A DNA stretch of 64,000 nucleotides from JAPHTQ01 sp050299175 (GCA_050299175.1 JBNKVM010000023.1:20554-84553), one strand, 5' to 3'; counted from the first letter of the stretch, positions 36,222 to 44,897 are shown. The notes: generated from the letters alone by a model not told the origin. Translations and numbers: made by a program.

Positions 36222-36533
36222 TTACGCGCTGATGCCGGTGATTTGCAGCTCAGTGTAGTACTGGCGATGGCCCTGGCGCTTCATGTGATGTTTGCGGCGC
36301 TTGAACTTGAGGATGGTGACTTTGTCGTCACGACCATGGCTCTTAACAGTCGCCTGCACTTTGCCACCCGCTACCAGCGGGGTGCCGATTTTGATGTCGT
36401 CGCCGTTGGCAACCATCAGCACGTCGGACAGATCGATATTGGCGCCGACTTCGGCCTCGATCTTCTCTACCTTGAGGGTCTGACCCTCAACCACACGATA
36501 CTGTTTGCCACCGGTCTTGATTACCGCGTACAT
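36222..36533 (-). CDS. rplU: 50S ribosomal protein L21
   Basis: L21 is a 103-residue 50S protein. It starts MYAVIKTGGKQYRV, and the C-terminal FKRRKHHMKRQGHRQ is the family RNA-binding patch. ATG 36533 is supported by GGAG nine bases upstream; an upstream ATG in the same frame has no family match. It is the first gene of rplU-rpmA and diverges from ispB, a conserved pair. Confidence 0.96.
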   Translation of the reverse strand: MYAVIKTGGKQYRVVEGQTLKVEKIEAEVGANIDLSDVLMVANGDDIKIGTPLVAGGKVQATVKSHGRDDKVTILKFKRRKHHMKRQGHRQYYTELQITGISA

Positions 36534-36586
36534 TTGCCGCTTCTCCAAAAAACTTGTGTCGGGTTGCCCCATTCGAAAGACCGGCA

Positions 36587-36615
36587 ATTCTAGCGCCAGT
36601 CCAGGCCAAGGTCAA
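36587..36615 (-). promoter_or_regulatory. promoter of rplU-rpmA
   Basis: Leftward, TTGACC (36615-36610) and TAGAAT (36592-36587) are separated by 17 bases. Confidence 0.75.
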
Positions 36616-36671
36616 ACGCCGAATGCACCGATCTGCGCCTTTTTTGGTAGCTTTTTCCACCCCCGCCGCGC

Positions 36672-36700
36672 TTGACACAGCAGGCCCCGCTCCCTAGCAT
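36672..36700 (+). promoter_or_regulatory. promoter of ispB
   Basis: TTGACA (36672-36677) and TAGCAT (36695-36700) are separated by 17 bases. The expected start is near 36707, about 26 bases before the ispB ATG. Confidence 0.72.
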
Positions 36701-36732
36701 TTCGACTCTTTGTGCGCAGACTCATTAATTAG

Positions 36733-37701
36733 ATGGAAATTCAGGACGTTTATACGTTGATCTCTGCCGACCGGCAGGCGGTCGACGAGCTAATCAAGAA
36801 GCGGCTCCACTCCGAGGTGGTGCTGATTAACCAGATTGGCCACTACATCGTCAACAGCGGAGGCAAGCGTCTGCGCCCGGTGTTGCTGCTGCTGACCGCC
36901 CGCGCCTTCGGTTATGAGGGCACCCACCACCACGAACTGGCCGCGGTGGTCGAATTCATCCACACTGCCACCCTGCTCCACGACGACGTGGTCGACGGCT
37001 CAGAGCTGCGTCGTGGCAAGGAGACCGCCAATAACGTCTGGGGCAACGAGGCCAGCGTACTGGTGGGCGACTTCCTCTACTCCCGCGCCTTCCAGATGAT
37101 GGTGTCGGTAAACAACATGCGGGTGATGGAAATCCTCTCCGAAACCACCAACACCATCGCCGAGGGCGAGGTGAAACAACTGCTCAATGTGCATAACGCC
37201 GATCTCGACGAGGAAGGCTACCTCGACGTGATCCGCAGCAAGACCGCCAAACTATTCGAATCCTCAGCCCAACTGGGCGCTGTGCTCACCGGTCGCAGCG
37301 CTGAGGAAGAACGCGCCATGGCCGACTACGGCATGTACCTGGGTACCGCCTTCCAGCTCATCGACGATGCGCTGGACTACTCCTCCAGCAGCGAGGACCT
37401 GGGCAAGAACATCGGCGACGATCTGGCCGAAGGCAAACCGACTCTGCCGCTGCTCCATGTGATCAATACCGGTACGCCAGAACAGGCGACGCTGGTACGC
37501 GAGGCCCTGGAACAAGGTGGCAAGGACCGTATCGAAGAGATCAGTGCGGCCATTGAATCGACCGGCGCTATCGCTTACACTTCGCGCTCTGCGCAGAAAG
37601 AGGCCGACAAGGCCATCGCGGCACTGGCGGTTCTCGAGGATTCTCCCTACAAGGAAGCCCTCACTACACTGGCCCATTTCGCCGTTCAGCGTAACCACTA
37701 G
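36733..37701 (+). CDS. ispB: long-chain polyprenyl diphosphate synthase (quinone side chain)
   Basis: IspB extends farnesyl diphosphate to the prenyl tail of ubiquinone or menaquinone. The 322-residue protein has the first aspartate-rich motif LLHDDVVDGSELRRG and the second LIDDALDY. GGKRLRPVLLLL is the substrate-binding start. The chain length (C40 or other) cannot be read from the sequence. It diverges from rplU and is followed by tRNA-Pro 11 bases after its stop. Confidence 0.94.
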   Translation: MEIQDVYTLISADRQAVDELIKKRLHSEVVLINQIGHYIVNSGGKRLRPVLLLLTARAFGYEGTHHHELAAVVEFIHTATLLHDDVVDGSELRRGKETANNVWGNEASVLVGDFLYSRAFQMMVSVNNMRVMEILSETTNTIAEGEVKQLLNVHNADLDEEGYLDVIRSKTAKLFESSAQLGAVLTGRSAEEERAMADYGMYLGTAFQLIDDALDYSSSSEDLGKNIGDDLAEGKPTLPLLHVINTGTPEQATLVREALEQGGKDRIEEISAAIESTGAIAYTSRSAQKEADKAIAALAVLEDSPYKEALTTLAHFAVQRNH

Positions 37702-37712
37702 TAGTACCATTT

Positions 37713-37789
37713 CGGGGTGTAGCTCAGCCTGGTAGAGCACTGTCTTCGGGAGGCAGGGGCCGGAGGTTCGAATCCTCTCACCCCGACCA
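37713..37789 (+). tRNA. tRNA-Pro (anticodon CGG)
   Basis: Acceptor arms CGGGGTG and CACCCCG pair. The anticodon arm is CTGTC-TTCGGGA-GGCAG with anticodon CGG, the T-arm is GGAGGTTCGAATCCTC, and CCA is encoded. The last 22 bases of the gene plus the next base recur 144 bases downstream. Confidence 0.97.
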
Positions 37790-37934
37790 ACAACTTTCCC
37801 GACCTTTATTCGCTTCGTTGCAATAAAGTGTTTTCTGGTTGACCAGCGCCGTCCATGGCGCTGGCCCTTCGGGCGTCCTGAGGACGTCCCGTTTTGCTCC
37901 CGGCAAAACGGTCGAATCCTCTCACCCCGACCAA
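37768..37934 (+). repeat. 144-bp tRNA-associated repeat unit with duplicated tRNA-Pro 3' end
   Basis: A 23-base direct repeat (37768-37790 and 37912-37934) comprises the 3' end of tRNA-Pro, and CTTTCCCG follows three bases after both copies. Between the copies lie four hairpins: CTTTATT/AATAAAG (37804-37828), CCAGCGCC/GGCGCTGG (37843-37864), GGGCGTCC/GGACGTCC (37871-37889) and CCGTTTTGC/GCAAAACGG (37889-37911). The layout recalls the tyrT repeats of E. coli, whose units begin with the tRNA 3' end. No protein-coding frame is evident. An att-like duplication left by an excised element is the alternative. Confidence 0.75.
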
Positions 37935-37954
37935 TCTCTTTCCCGCTCATCAAA

Positions 37955-37981
37955 AGTGCTGTTTCAGACAGCGCTTTTTTT
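37955..37981 (+). terminator. terminator of the ispB / tRNA-Pro transcript
   Basis: An 8-bp stem (AGTGCTGT / ACAGCGCT, one G-U pair) with a five-base loop runs into seven T. It follows the second tRNA 3'-end copy. Confidence 0.85.
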
Positions 37982-38018
37982 GTGTCCAACATTCGTCGCC
38001 ATTTCATTGATTGCAGAC

Positions 38019-38052
38019 AAAAAGAAACCGGCCTTTGGCCGGTTTCTTTTTT
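38019..38052. terminator. bidirectional terminator at the end of the cytochrome gene
   Basis: A 15-bp perfect stem (AAAAAGAAACCGGCC / GGCCGGTTTCTTTTT) with a TTT loop sits 37 bases beyond the stop of the leftward cytochrome gene and 38 bases after the tRNA terminator. Confidence 0.92.
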
Positions 38053-38088
38053 ATCTTTGCAACGTCCCTGTCGCGTGTAACGATTTCC

Positions 38089-41000
38089 TTACGGCACGAT
38101 GAGGGTCACCACATTGGAGTAGGGAGAACCACCCATGTCGGTGACTGCCTGCACCCGGTATAGGTAGGTGCCAGTGCGCAGGCCACGACGACGGCGCCCC
38201 ATGTCGGTAAAGGTACCGGTGGTACCGTTAACCGCCACGCTACCCACGACACGCCAGGTCGTACCGTTGTCCTGGCTGCGCTCAATCTGCACGGTCGGTG
38301 CGTTGGGGTCGACGTTGGTCCAGTCCAGTACCGCCGCAGGGTTACCACGTCGTGCCAACGGCTGGATGCTACCGGCCAGATTGGTAGGTGCATCGGGTGC
38401 GCTCATCGTCACGGTAGCGGTATTGGACGGATCGGACTGAATGGTTACCCCATTCGCCACGCGAACTGCACGCACCTGATAGACGTAGGTGTTACCGCCG
38501 GAAACGGTACCGTCATTCCAACGGGAGCGGCGAGTGCCGTTTCGGGTTCCCACCTGTAGCATCGGTCCACCGTTGGTCGAACGCTCGATAACGAAACCGG
38601 TGGCGTTGTTGGCGGTATTGTTCCAACGCACACGGATGGTATTGGCGTCACGGATAGTAGCCGTGGTGTTGGTCGGTGCCGATACCGTGACCGCGTTGTT
38701 CGGCGTAGTCAGGGTAACCGTATTGGAGACCGCTGTACCGCCGCCATTCACCGCCACCACCCGGTAATCATAGGTGGTGTTGGGCGATACGGTGGTATCG
38801 GTATAGCTCACCGTATTAGCGGCCAGGGTGCCGGTAATTGCGCCCCAGGGGCCGCCATTGGCCGAGCGCTCGACGATAAAGCCCTGCTCATTGTCAGCGT
38901 TGTCGGTCCAGCTCAAAGCCACCTCCATCAAACCTGCCGACATGCTGGCGCTCAACCCGCTCGGTGCAGCCGGGGGCTGCGGAGCCGGGGTGGCAACACC
39001 TACCGGGGTCGTGGTCAGCACGTCTGTACCAGCAGCACCAACCACCACAATACGGTAGAAGTAGGTGGTGCTCGGCAGTACACCGGTATCGCTGTATGCG
39101 GTGTCGGTAGGAGCCGCCACAACCAGCGGCGCCCAGGGACCGTTAGCCATCAGGCTACGCTCCACACGGTAGCCGTTGACGGTGCCCGCCGGGAAGGTAG
39201 TGGTCCAGCTCACATCGACCTGGAACTCACTAACCGCGGTAGCAGCCGGCGTGACACTTCCGGCCGGTGTACAGGCCTGTACCGGTGCCGGGGCATTCCA
39301 GGTGGAGAAGGCTCCGCTGGCCGCCAGGGCTCGTACCTGGTAGACGTAACAGACACCGGGCATCACCGTGGTATCAGTCCAGTCGTTGCCACCAAAGCCC
39401 AACGGACCTGCGGTCTGGGTCGGAACCAGGAAGGCGGCTTCGGGCACGGTGGTGGTCACGGGGGCAAGGAAGCGCCAGACTTCGAACTGGGTTTCGTTAT
39501 CCGCCATGTCATACCAGGTGAGATCCACCGTGGTCGGGGTTACGCCCAACAACTGCAGATTCTGCGGTGCCTTGGGCGCATCGTTCGGCGTCATGTACTC
39601 ATACGGCAGTGACATGATGCTGCCCTTGCCGTTGAACGCCTCCACTTTAACGCCATAGGTCTTGCCCATGTTCATCGCGGTGTTGGTCAGCAACAGGGTG
39701 TTTTTGTCGGTGATCGCCAGACGGTCCCAGTCTGCGGTCGCGTCACTGGTACCGTAACGCACCCAGACAACGTAACCATCCGCCTCGGGAACACCTGTCC
39801 AGCTGATTACCGCGGTGAACGGCTCCATCATCAACGCACCGGTGGCCTGGCTGTTATAGGTATAAGGGACTGCGGTCACCACAGGTACGGTGGTCGGAAC
39901 GACTGCATTGGTCGCATCGCCATCCACCCGGAACGGTGTGCCCATACCGGTCTTCAACCAGGCCGCGTAGGCAATACCGCCCCAGTTATCACGCAGCGGT
40001 GCACCATCCAGGTCGGTCATACCGGCCAGGCCGATCACGTCGCTGAGGTAGGTGGGAACCAGCGGATAGTTGGGGTCTAGGATGTTGGGCGGCCCTTCCG
40101 GACGCAGGGTGGAAGTATCTTCGTTCTTCAGATGCTCCATGAATGCGCGGGTATGGGTCTGCCAGTAAGCATCGGCCTTGGCAGTCAATACCGCACCCGG
40201 TGCCGCGGCAAAACGATAGGTCACTTCATCCCAGTTCTGGCCATCCGGATAGCGCTGGTCGGCGATCGTGCCGGTCGCCGGATCGACGGTGGCGTCTTCC
40301 ACCGGCAAGTTGGTTGCCGGATCGTATTTCCAGAACTTGATACCGGAAGTACGGTAGTCGGCGTAGGTGAAACCAGCCGGCGGGATTCGGTTATCGAACA
40401 AGATACTGCTGTTCAGCAGGCTGGGTGATGGTGTACAGGTAATGCCATCGCAGCTGCCGGTGACACGCTCGTAAACCATCACCGCATTGTTCAGCGGGTC
40501 GGTGGCATCGATAACGTTGCTCAGGGCGCGATCAAAGCTGACACGATCTGAGTTATTGAACAGCTGCGCCTGATCCGGATCGTAGTAACCGGATTCATAA
40601 ACGATGCTGGTGCCATCATCCACGCTCACGGACAGCCAGAAGCGACGACCATCCGGATAACCGGAAGGCACACGGTGACCGGATTTATTGACCACCTTGA
40701 CCTTCATCTCATACAGGTTGTTGCCATTGGCATCGACCAGCGGCACACCATTAACGTCGGTCAGTACAGTCGGCTCCTGAGTGATAGCGACATTGATCGC
40801 GTCACGCAGGGTGATCTCGGTGTTGCGAATCGCGCGGTCGTACATAGAGTCACGATTGGAGAACATGCCAGGGAAAATGCGCGGATCGTTGCCTGTAGGC
40901 TGGCCGATCACTTCCATATCCACTTCCGGATAGAGCGCCTTCATCATCATCGGCAGGTCGCGGTTAGCACCGGTCAGCTTGTGGGTGGTGGTACCGCCTT

Positions 41001-42423
41001 CAGGATTACGATCCTTACCATAGGGGAAACCGCCAACCAGCAGCGGGTCCGCATTGTAGGCACTGGAATCACCGTCAGAGTACTCATGCTTGATCTTCGG
41101 CATGTGACAGTCCTGGCAACGCTCCTGGCCCTGCGGACGGTTGGCTTGACGGATCGGGTCATAACCCACGTGGGTGTCCTTGGAGAAACTACTGAACTTC
41201 CACTCGGTATAGGTACGCTGCTCCGGCATACCGTGGTTCAGCACTGGCACAGTCAGGTCGTGGCAGGAACCGCACATCTCGGAAGTGGAGATAAACTCGT
41301 TCCCGCTCGGCATACGGCCGCCCGCCATGTTGACACCGGGGCCATCAGGCAGGATCGGCAACAGGCCAGTGGCGGTCTCAGAGGTACGACGGTTACTGTG
41401 ACCCACGGTAGGGTGCTCGATAGAAACCGCCTGTGCCATATAGTCGTACGCACCCGTGGTCGGATCGATGGGAATCCCGACAGGTGCTTCAAAGATCGGC
41501 GGTACCGTACCATCGGCGTTATAGACGATATATTCACCCGCAGAGTTGGTCGCAGGCATACCGACCGGAACCGGATTGGTCGGCCCCGTCCAGTTGGGCG
41601 GGTAGATAGCATAGATCTGACCGGTATACGGCGTACCGGGGATCGGCAGGTCGCTGAAATAGATATCGGAGATACCTGAACGCGGGCCGACATAGGTCAT
41701 ACCGTCGAGGAACTGCAGGGAAGTATCGCCATAGGGGTTACCCGCTGCGATGGTCGGGTCGCCCGCCTGATCGACATACGGTCCACCATCGTGCTCCCAG
41801 CCAAAGATCCCTGCGATCATATTCCACACGCTGTCGTTGGGATCCAGATCGGGACGCTTGAAGGTGACGTTACCTACGGCGCGGTGACAGGTCTCACACA
41901 TAACACCCTCGTCGTCGGTAGCCGCGACGATACTGTGCATCATGGTGTTACCCGACGGGTCGCCGGCCATGGTCGGATCGAAACGACCGGAGTACCAACC
42001 GTTCGGGCTGTGGCAACGGAAACACATGTTGCCCGCACCGTCTTCGCCAGTCAGTGCCGCCAAGGTGTTGTTAACGATGATCTGGTTGGCGCGGAATACC
42101 GGATCACGGGCCGCGCTGGCCATGTTACCGCCGCCCCAGTTACCCATGTGGGCAACCTGCTGATCGACACTACCGCCATGGCAGGCGGCACAGGTCACGG
42201 TAAATTCAAAAACGTTGAAAGGAGCGGGGAAGGTGATATTTCCCAGCTCCTGTTGTTGTGTACCCGGGTTCGGTACCGCGCCACTCGGCGGGTCACGATC
42301 AGGGATGTCAGCTTGGGCGACACCCATACCCAGAACGAAAAGCAGCAGCAGCGAAAGCAGACCACTGCGCCCGTGCGACCGGCCGCGGCCAGGGGCACGG
42401 AAAATGTTCCATGTTGTCTTCAT
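38089..42423 (-). CDS. large secreted pentaheme cytochrome with fibronectin-type modules
   Basis: The protein is 1444 residues. A signal peptide (cleavage after GVAQA, about residue 38) directs it out of the cytoplasm. The first 450 residues carry five CxxCH heme motifs: C78-H82, C134-H138, C176-H180, C384-H388 and C436-H440. A region with SGHRVPSGYPDGRRFWL (581-597) resembles a segment common in multiheme cytochromes. From about residue 850 to the end come roughly six fibronectin-III-like modules, with repeats such as VSWTTTFPAGTVNGYRVERS and LSWTDNADNEQGFIVERS. Heme attachment must occur in the periplasm; surface exposure is inferred from the FN3 array. I see no C-terminal anchor. It forms an operon with the upstream 201-residue secreted protein. 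Electron transfer is the likely role, but the partner is unknown. Confidence 0.88.
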   Translation of the reverse strand: MKTTWNIFRAPGRGRSHGRSGLLSLLLLFVLGMGVAQADIPDRDPPSGAVPNPGTQQQELGNITFPAPFNVFEFTVTCAACHGGSVDQQVAHMGNWGGGNMASAARDPVFRANQIIVNNTLAALTGEDGAGNMCFRCHSPNGWYSGRFDPTMAGDPSGNTMMHSIVAATDDEGVMCETCHRAVGNVTFKRPDLDPNDSVWNMIAGIFGWEHDGGPYVDQAGDPTIAAGNPYGDTSLQFLDGMTYVGPRSGISDIYFSDLPIPGTPYTGQIYAIYPPNWTGPTNPVPVGMPATNSAGEYIVYNADGTVPPIFEAPVGIPIDPTTGAYDYMAQAVSIEHPTVGHSNRRTSETATGLLPILPDGPGVNMAGGRMPSGNEFISTSEMCGSCHDLTVPVLNHGMPEQRTYTEWKFSSFSKDTHVGYDPIRQANRPQGQERCQDCHMPKIKHEYSDGDSSAYNADPLLVGGFPYGKDRNPEGGTTTHKLTGANRDLPMMMKALYPEVDMEVIGQPTGNDPRIFPGMFSNRDSMYDRAIRNTEITLRDAINVAITQEPTVLTDVNGVPLVDANGNNLYEMKVKVVNKSGHRVPSGYPDGRRFWLSVSVDDGTSIVYESGYYDPDQAQLFNNSDRVSFDRALSNVIDATDPLNNAVMVYERVTGSCDGITCTPSPSLLNSSILFDNRIPPAGFTYADYRTSGIKFWKYDPATNLPVEDATVDPATGTIADQRYPDGQNWDEVTYRFAAAPGAVLTAKADAYWQTHTRAFMEHLKNEDTSTLRPEGPPNILDPNYPLVPTYLSDVIGLAGMTDLDGAPLRDNWGGIAYAAWLKTGMGTPFRVDGDATNAVVPTTVPVVTAVPYTYNSQATGALMMEPFTAVISWTGVPEADGYVVWVRYGTSDATADWDRLAITDKNTLLLTNTAMNMGKTYGVKVEAFNGKGSIMSLPYEYMTPNDAPKAPQNLQLLGVTPTTVDLTWYDMADNETQFEVWRFLAPVTTTVPEAAFLVPTQTAGPLGFGGNDWTDTTVMPGVCYVYQVRALAASGAFSTWNAPAPVQACTPAGSVTPAATAVSEFQVDVSWTTTFPAGTVNGYRVERSLMANGPWAPLVVAAPTDTAYSDTGVLPSTTYFYRIVVVGAAGTDVLTTTPVGVATPAPQPPAAPSGLSASMSAGLMEVALSWTDNADNEQGFIVERSANGGPWGAITGTLAANTVSYTDTTVSPNTTYDYRVVAVNGGGTAVSNTVTLTTPNNAVTVSAPTNTTATIRDANTIRVRWNNTANNATGFVIERSTNGGPMLQVGTRNGTRRSRWNDGTVSGGNTYVYQVRAVRVANGVTIQSDPSNTATVTMSAPDAPTNLAGSIQPLARRGNPAAVLDWTNVDPNAPTVQIERSQDNGTTWRVVGSVAVNGTTGTFTDMGRRRRGLRTGTYLYRVQAVTDMGGSPYSNVVTLIVP

Positions 42424-42454
42424 GTCATTGGTCTCTTATAGGTCAAAAAATCGG

Positions 42455-43060
42455 TTACACCTTCGGCCACAGCTTCAGGTTCAGCGTCAGTACACCGCCC
42501 TGTTGGTCATCGAAGATGAGGGTTCCATCACCGCGCATGGGCTGTCGGCCCTGTTCGGCGGTTATCGGTTCCAGAACGGTTTGTGGCAGGCGCAGGCTGG
42601 CCGACCAGTCGCCCCCATCGGCAGGATTAAATGGCAGTTCGACCTGGAACAGGCCGTCAATCGCACCAGGGGTAAAGTGAGGATTGCTGCTGGAAGGCGC
42701 ATCGATATCGCTGAGTAGCCACTTACCGCGGACATACCAGATGCCAGCCTTTTGCGTAGTGCTGTCCTTCTTCGGTGTAAAAGCGGTCAGGGTGACACGC
42801 AGGGTGCCCTTGGTAACAAACAGGGAGTTGGTCGACTCCGCGGTCGCCTCAATGGTGTAACCGGTGCTCAGGGTACCGTTGGGCAGGACCTCGGTGGTCC
42901 CCATTTCAACAACATGGTTCTCGCTCAGCGCCCAGTTCATTGACGCATCACGTACCGTCGCGGCGGACACGCTGGCAGCACCGACGAACAACAGCAACGC
43001 AGATACAAGCCACTGCAGACCCCATAAGGCCCAGCATGACTGTGTGGTATTAGTTTGCAT
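42455..43060 (-). CDS. secreted protein of unknown function, cytochrome partner
   Basis: I do not recognise a family. The 201-residue protein has a signal peptide (hydrophobic about 17-29, cleavage near ASVSA) and a beta-rich, cysteine-free mature part, apparently all-beta (VEMGTTEVLPNGTLSTGYTI; GTLIFDDQQGGVLTLNLKLW). ATG 43060 is chosen because GGAGAG lies six bases upstream; ATG 43072 overlaps that ribosome site. It lies 31 bases before the multiheme cytochrome gene, so the two are likely cotranscribed and act together outside the cytoplasm. Confidence 0.72.
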   Translation of the reverse strand: MQTNTTQSCWALWGLQWLVSALLLFVGAASVSAATVRDASMNWALSENHVVEMGTTEVLPNGTLSTGYTIEATAESTNSLFVTKGTLRVTLTAFTPKKDSTTQKAGIWYVRGKWLLSDIDAPSSSNPHFTPGAIDGLFQVELPFNPADGGDWSASLRLPQTVLEPITAEQGRQPMRGDGTLIFDDQQGGVLTLNLKLWPKV

Positions 43061-43131
43061 GGTTCTCTCCATTTAACGGGTTAGAAACACCGTACCCCCA
43101 GGGTGCGACGCAGCACTCGATAACACAGGGT

Positions 43132-43175
43132 CATACCTGGCCAGGGTCCCCAAACCCAAAGCACGGCCAGGTATG
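43132..43175. promoter_or_regulatory. perfect inverted repeat in the leader of the cytochrome operon
   Basis: CATACCTGGCC (43132-43142) and GGCCAGGTATG (43165-43175) are exact complements with 22 bases between, including a nested GGGT/ACCC. It lies about 70-115 bases before the start codon at 43060. It could be an operator for a dimeric regulator or an RNA hairpin in the leader. It lacks a U-tract, so it is not a terminator. Confidence 0.55.
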
Positions 43176-43278
43176 CCGCAACATGTTGGTACGATCCTCA
43201 CGAGCAAAGAGGGGGAAAATCAGGAGATGGAACCGTCCAGCACATCCCTCTCGCCTGCTGTCATGCCGGCGCAATATT

Positions 43279-43294
43279 TGTGACGTGGATCACA
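43279..43294. promoter_or_regulatory. CRP-type site upstream of the cytochrome operon
   Basis: TGTGA-CGTGGA-TCACA matches the CRP/Vfr consensus (TGTGA-N6-TCACA) at all ten defined positions. It lies 219 bases before the start codon of the secreted-protein gene. Carbon-source or cAMP control is implied. The remaining parts of the 373-base gap hold the nearby inverted repeat and the terminator of the LuxR gene; I could not fix a -10/-35 pair. Confidence 0.7.
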
Positions 43295-43401
43295 CTTTTG
43301 TTTGGGACGCAGTTTGCCGGAGTAGCTGACAGGAAAGTATCGGGAGGAAGTCTGAAATTTCGTGCGGGAATTATTCCCCGCCCTAGGAAGAAAGTATTAA
43401 A

Positions 43402-43428
43402 ACGGCCCGCGCATGGTGCACGGGCCGT
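43402..43428 (-). terminator. terminator of the LuxR-type regulator gene
   Basis: An 8-bp stem (ACGGCCCG / CGGGCCGT) with an 11-base loop and a short T-tract in the leftward transcript follows the stop at 43434. Confidence 0.7.
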
Positions 43429-43433
43429 CCTTT

Positions 43434-44114
43434 TTACCCGGCTGCAGGCAGATTGAGCATCGCCCAGTGGCTGGCTTCGGTACGATTACGTACCTCAATT
43501 TTACGGAAGATGTTGTAGATGTGGCTTTTTACCGTGTGCTCACTGATGTGTAGTTTGTCGGCAATCACCGCATTACTGTCTGCACTGGCAATACATTGCA
43601 AAATATCCTGCTCTCGTCGCGACAGCTTTATCTTTAATCTGGCTCTTGGCGGCATGGCTGCGCGCTGACGCTCGAAAGTGGATTCCAGTAACCGACGTGG
43701 CATCCAGATATCACCCTGCAACACCGTGTGCATCCCTTTGAGCAGCAGTTCATGATTGCAGTCTTCAAAGAAAATACCCTTGAGACAGGGCCAATGGATC
43801 AAGCCATCAAGTCGGCTATCGGGACTGGCATTAAGCAGTACCGCTCGACTATCCGGTTCGGTCTCGTACATCTTCTCTAACCGCCCGGCAATGGCATCGT
43901 AATCATGGTGTTTGCAGTCGATCAAAACGAGCGAGTCGCGGATAGCACACCGGCTATCCTGCTGCTCATGATCGAAATGGCAATTAGCATATAACGCACC
44001 GGAAAGATACTGCGCCAGAACCCTGCTGTGCATATCCGGGCGACCGATAAACAACAGTTTGGGCGCACGCAACGCCCTTGCCGCCCTGCCGGCGGCACTG
44101 ATAGCCCTTTTCAT
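43434..44114 (-). CDS. LuxR-family transcriptional regulator, CsgD-like
   Basis: This 226-residue protein has a C-terminal LuxR helix-turn-helix (about 160-222: LSRREQDILQCIASADSN; ISEHTVKSHIYNIFRKIEV). The N-terminal domain resembles an atypical receiver as in CsgD (LLFIGRPDMHSRVLAQYLSG; LVLIDCKHHDYDAIAGRLEK) and lacks the normal acidic pair. CsgD controls curli and matrix genes in enterics. Here it lies directly upstream of the cytochrome operon on the same strand, separated by a terminator, so control of surface or electron-transfer genes is a reasonable inference. Its true targets are unknown. Confidence 0.82.
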   Translation of the reverse strand: MKRAISAAGRAARALRAPKLLFIGRPDMHSRVLAQYLSGALYANCHFDHEQQDSRCAIRDSLVLIDCKHHDYDAIAGRLEKMYETEPDSRAVLLNASPDSRLDGLIHWPCLKGIFFEDCNHELLLKGMHTVLQGDIWMPRRLLESTFERQRAAMPPRARLKIKLSRREQDILQCIASADSNAVIADKLHISEHTVKSHIYNIFRKIEVRNRTEASHWAMLNLPAAG

Positions 44115-44340
44115 AATAAATCCCTGTTCCGTGTGGAGATCAAAGAGGTCTACCCGCGGGCACCCTCGCCGTACTTTCTTTTTGTTACTTATTACTATTA
44201 CTGATTTTTATTGCCTGCTTATTGTCGGCACGCGCACGTACCCTAATCAATTCGTACTAGATTATTGCACAAAGAGAAGGGTTATTGACTCCCAAAAAAG
44301 TAGTACCCACTGACCAGGAAGAACCGGAGCCAAAAATACA

Positions 44341-44362
44341 AAGACCGGCTTAGGCCGGTCTT
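44341..44362 (-). terminator. terminator of ssb
   Basis: A 9-bp stem (AAGACCGGC / GCCGGTCTT) with a four-base loop is followed in the leftward direction by TTGTATTTTTGG. It lies 24 bases after the ssb stop. Confidence 0.82.
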
Positions 44363-44386
44363 AAATTTGCTGCTGACGAAGCTCGT

Positions 44387-44866
44387 TCAGAACGGGATGT
44401 CGTCATCGAAGTCGTCGAAATTGCTACCGCCGCCGGAGGGTGCCGGGGCCGGTGCACCACCGCCCTGCTGCTGACGAGGTGCGGACTGCTGCGCCGGGGC
44501 GCCGCCCTGATTGTAGTCGGAGGCACCGCCACGCCCGCCCAGCATTTGCATCTCATTGGCCACGATCTCGGTGGTATAGCGGTCCTGACCGTTCTGGTCC
44601 TGCCACTTGCGGGTTTGCAGTTTGCCTTCCAGATAAACTTGGGAACCCTTGCGCAGGTATTCGCCGGCAATCTCGCCCAGGCGGCCGAACAGTACAACCC
44701 GGTGCCATTCGGTACGTTCCTGTTTCTGCCCCGACTGCTTGTCGGTCCACTGCTCGCTGGTAGCGATCGAAATATTAGCAACCGCCGCACCATTGGCGGT
44801 ATAGCGTACTTCCGGGTCCTGCCCCAGATTGCCGACCAGGATTACCTTATTAATTCCACGTGCCAT
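44387..44866 (-). CDS. ssb: single-stranded DNA-binding protein
   Basis: SSB coats single-stranded DNA in replication and repair. The 159-residue protein has an N-terminal OB fold (MARGINKVILVGNLGQDPEV) and a Gln/Gly/Pro-rich linker. The acidic tail DDDIPF contacts many partner enzymes. It lies downstream of the MFS gene on the same strand, near uvrA. The uvrA-MFS-ssb neighbourhood is common in Gammaproteobacteria. Confidence 0.96.
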   Translation of the reverse strand: MARGINKVILVGNLGQDPEVRYTANGAAVANISIATSEQWTDKQSGQKQERTEWHRVVLFGRLGEIAGEYLRKGSQVYLEGKLQTRKWQDQNGQDRYTTEIVANEMQMLGGRGGASDYNQGGAPAQQSAPRQQQGGGAPAPAPSGGGSNFDDFDDDIPF

Positions 44867-44897
44867 AGTTATATCCCCTTACTTGTCAATCCTGTCT

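Noticed and set aside
40675..41679. Open frame of 334 codons opposite the cytochrome gene
   Set aside because: Composition is that of a complement frame, while the leftward strand encodes the CxxCH motifs, signal peptide and FN3 modules.
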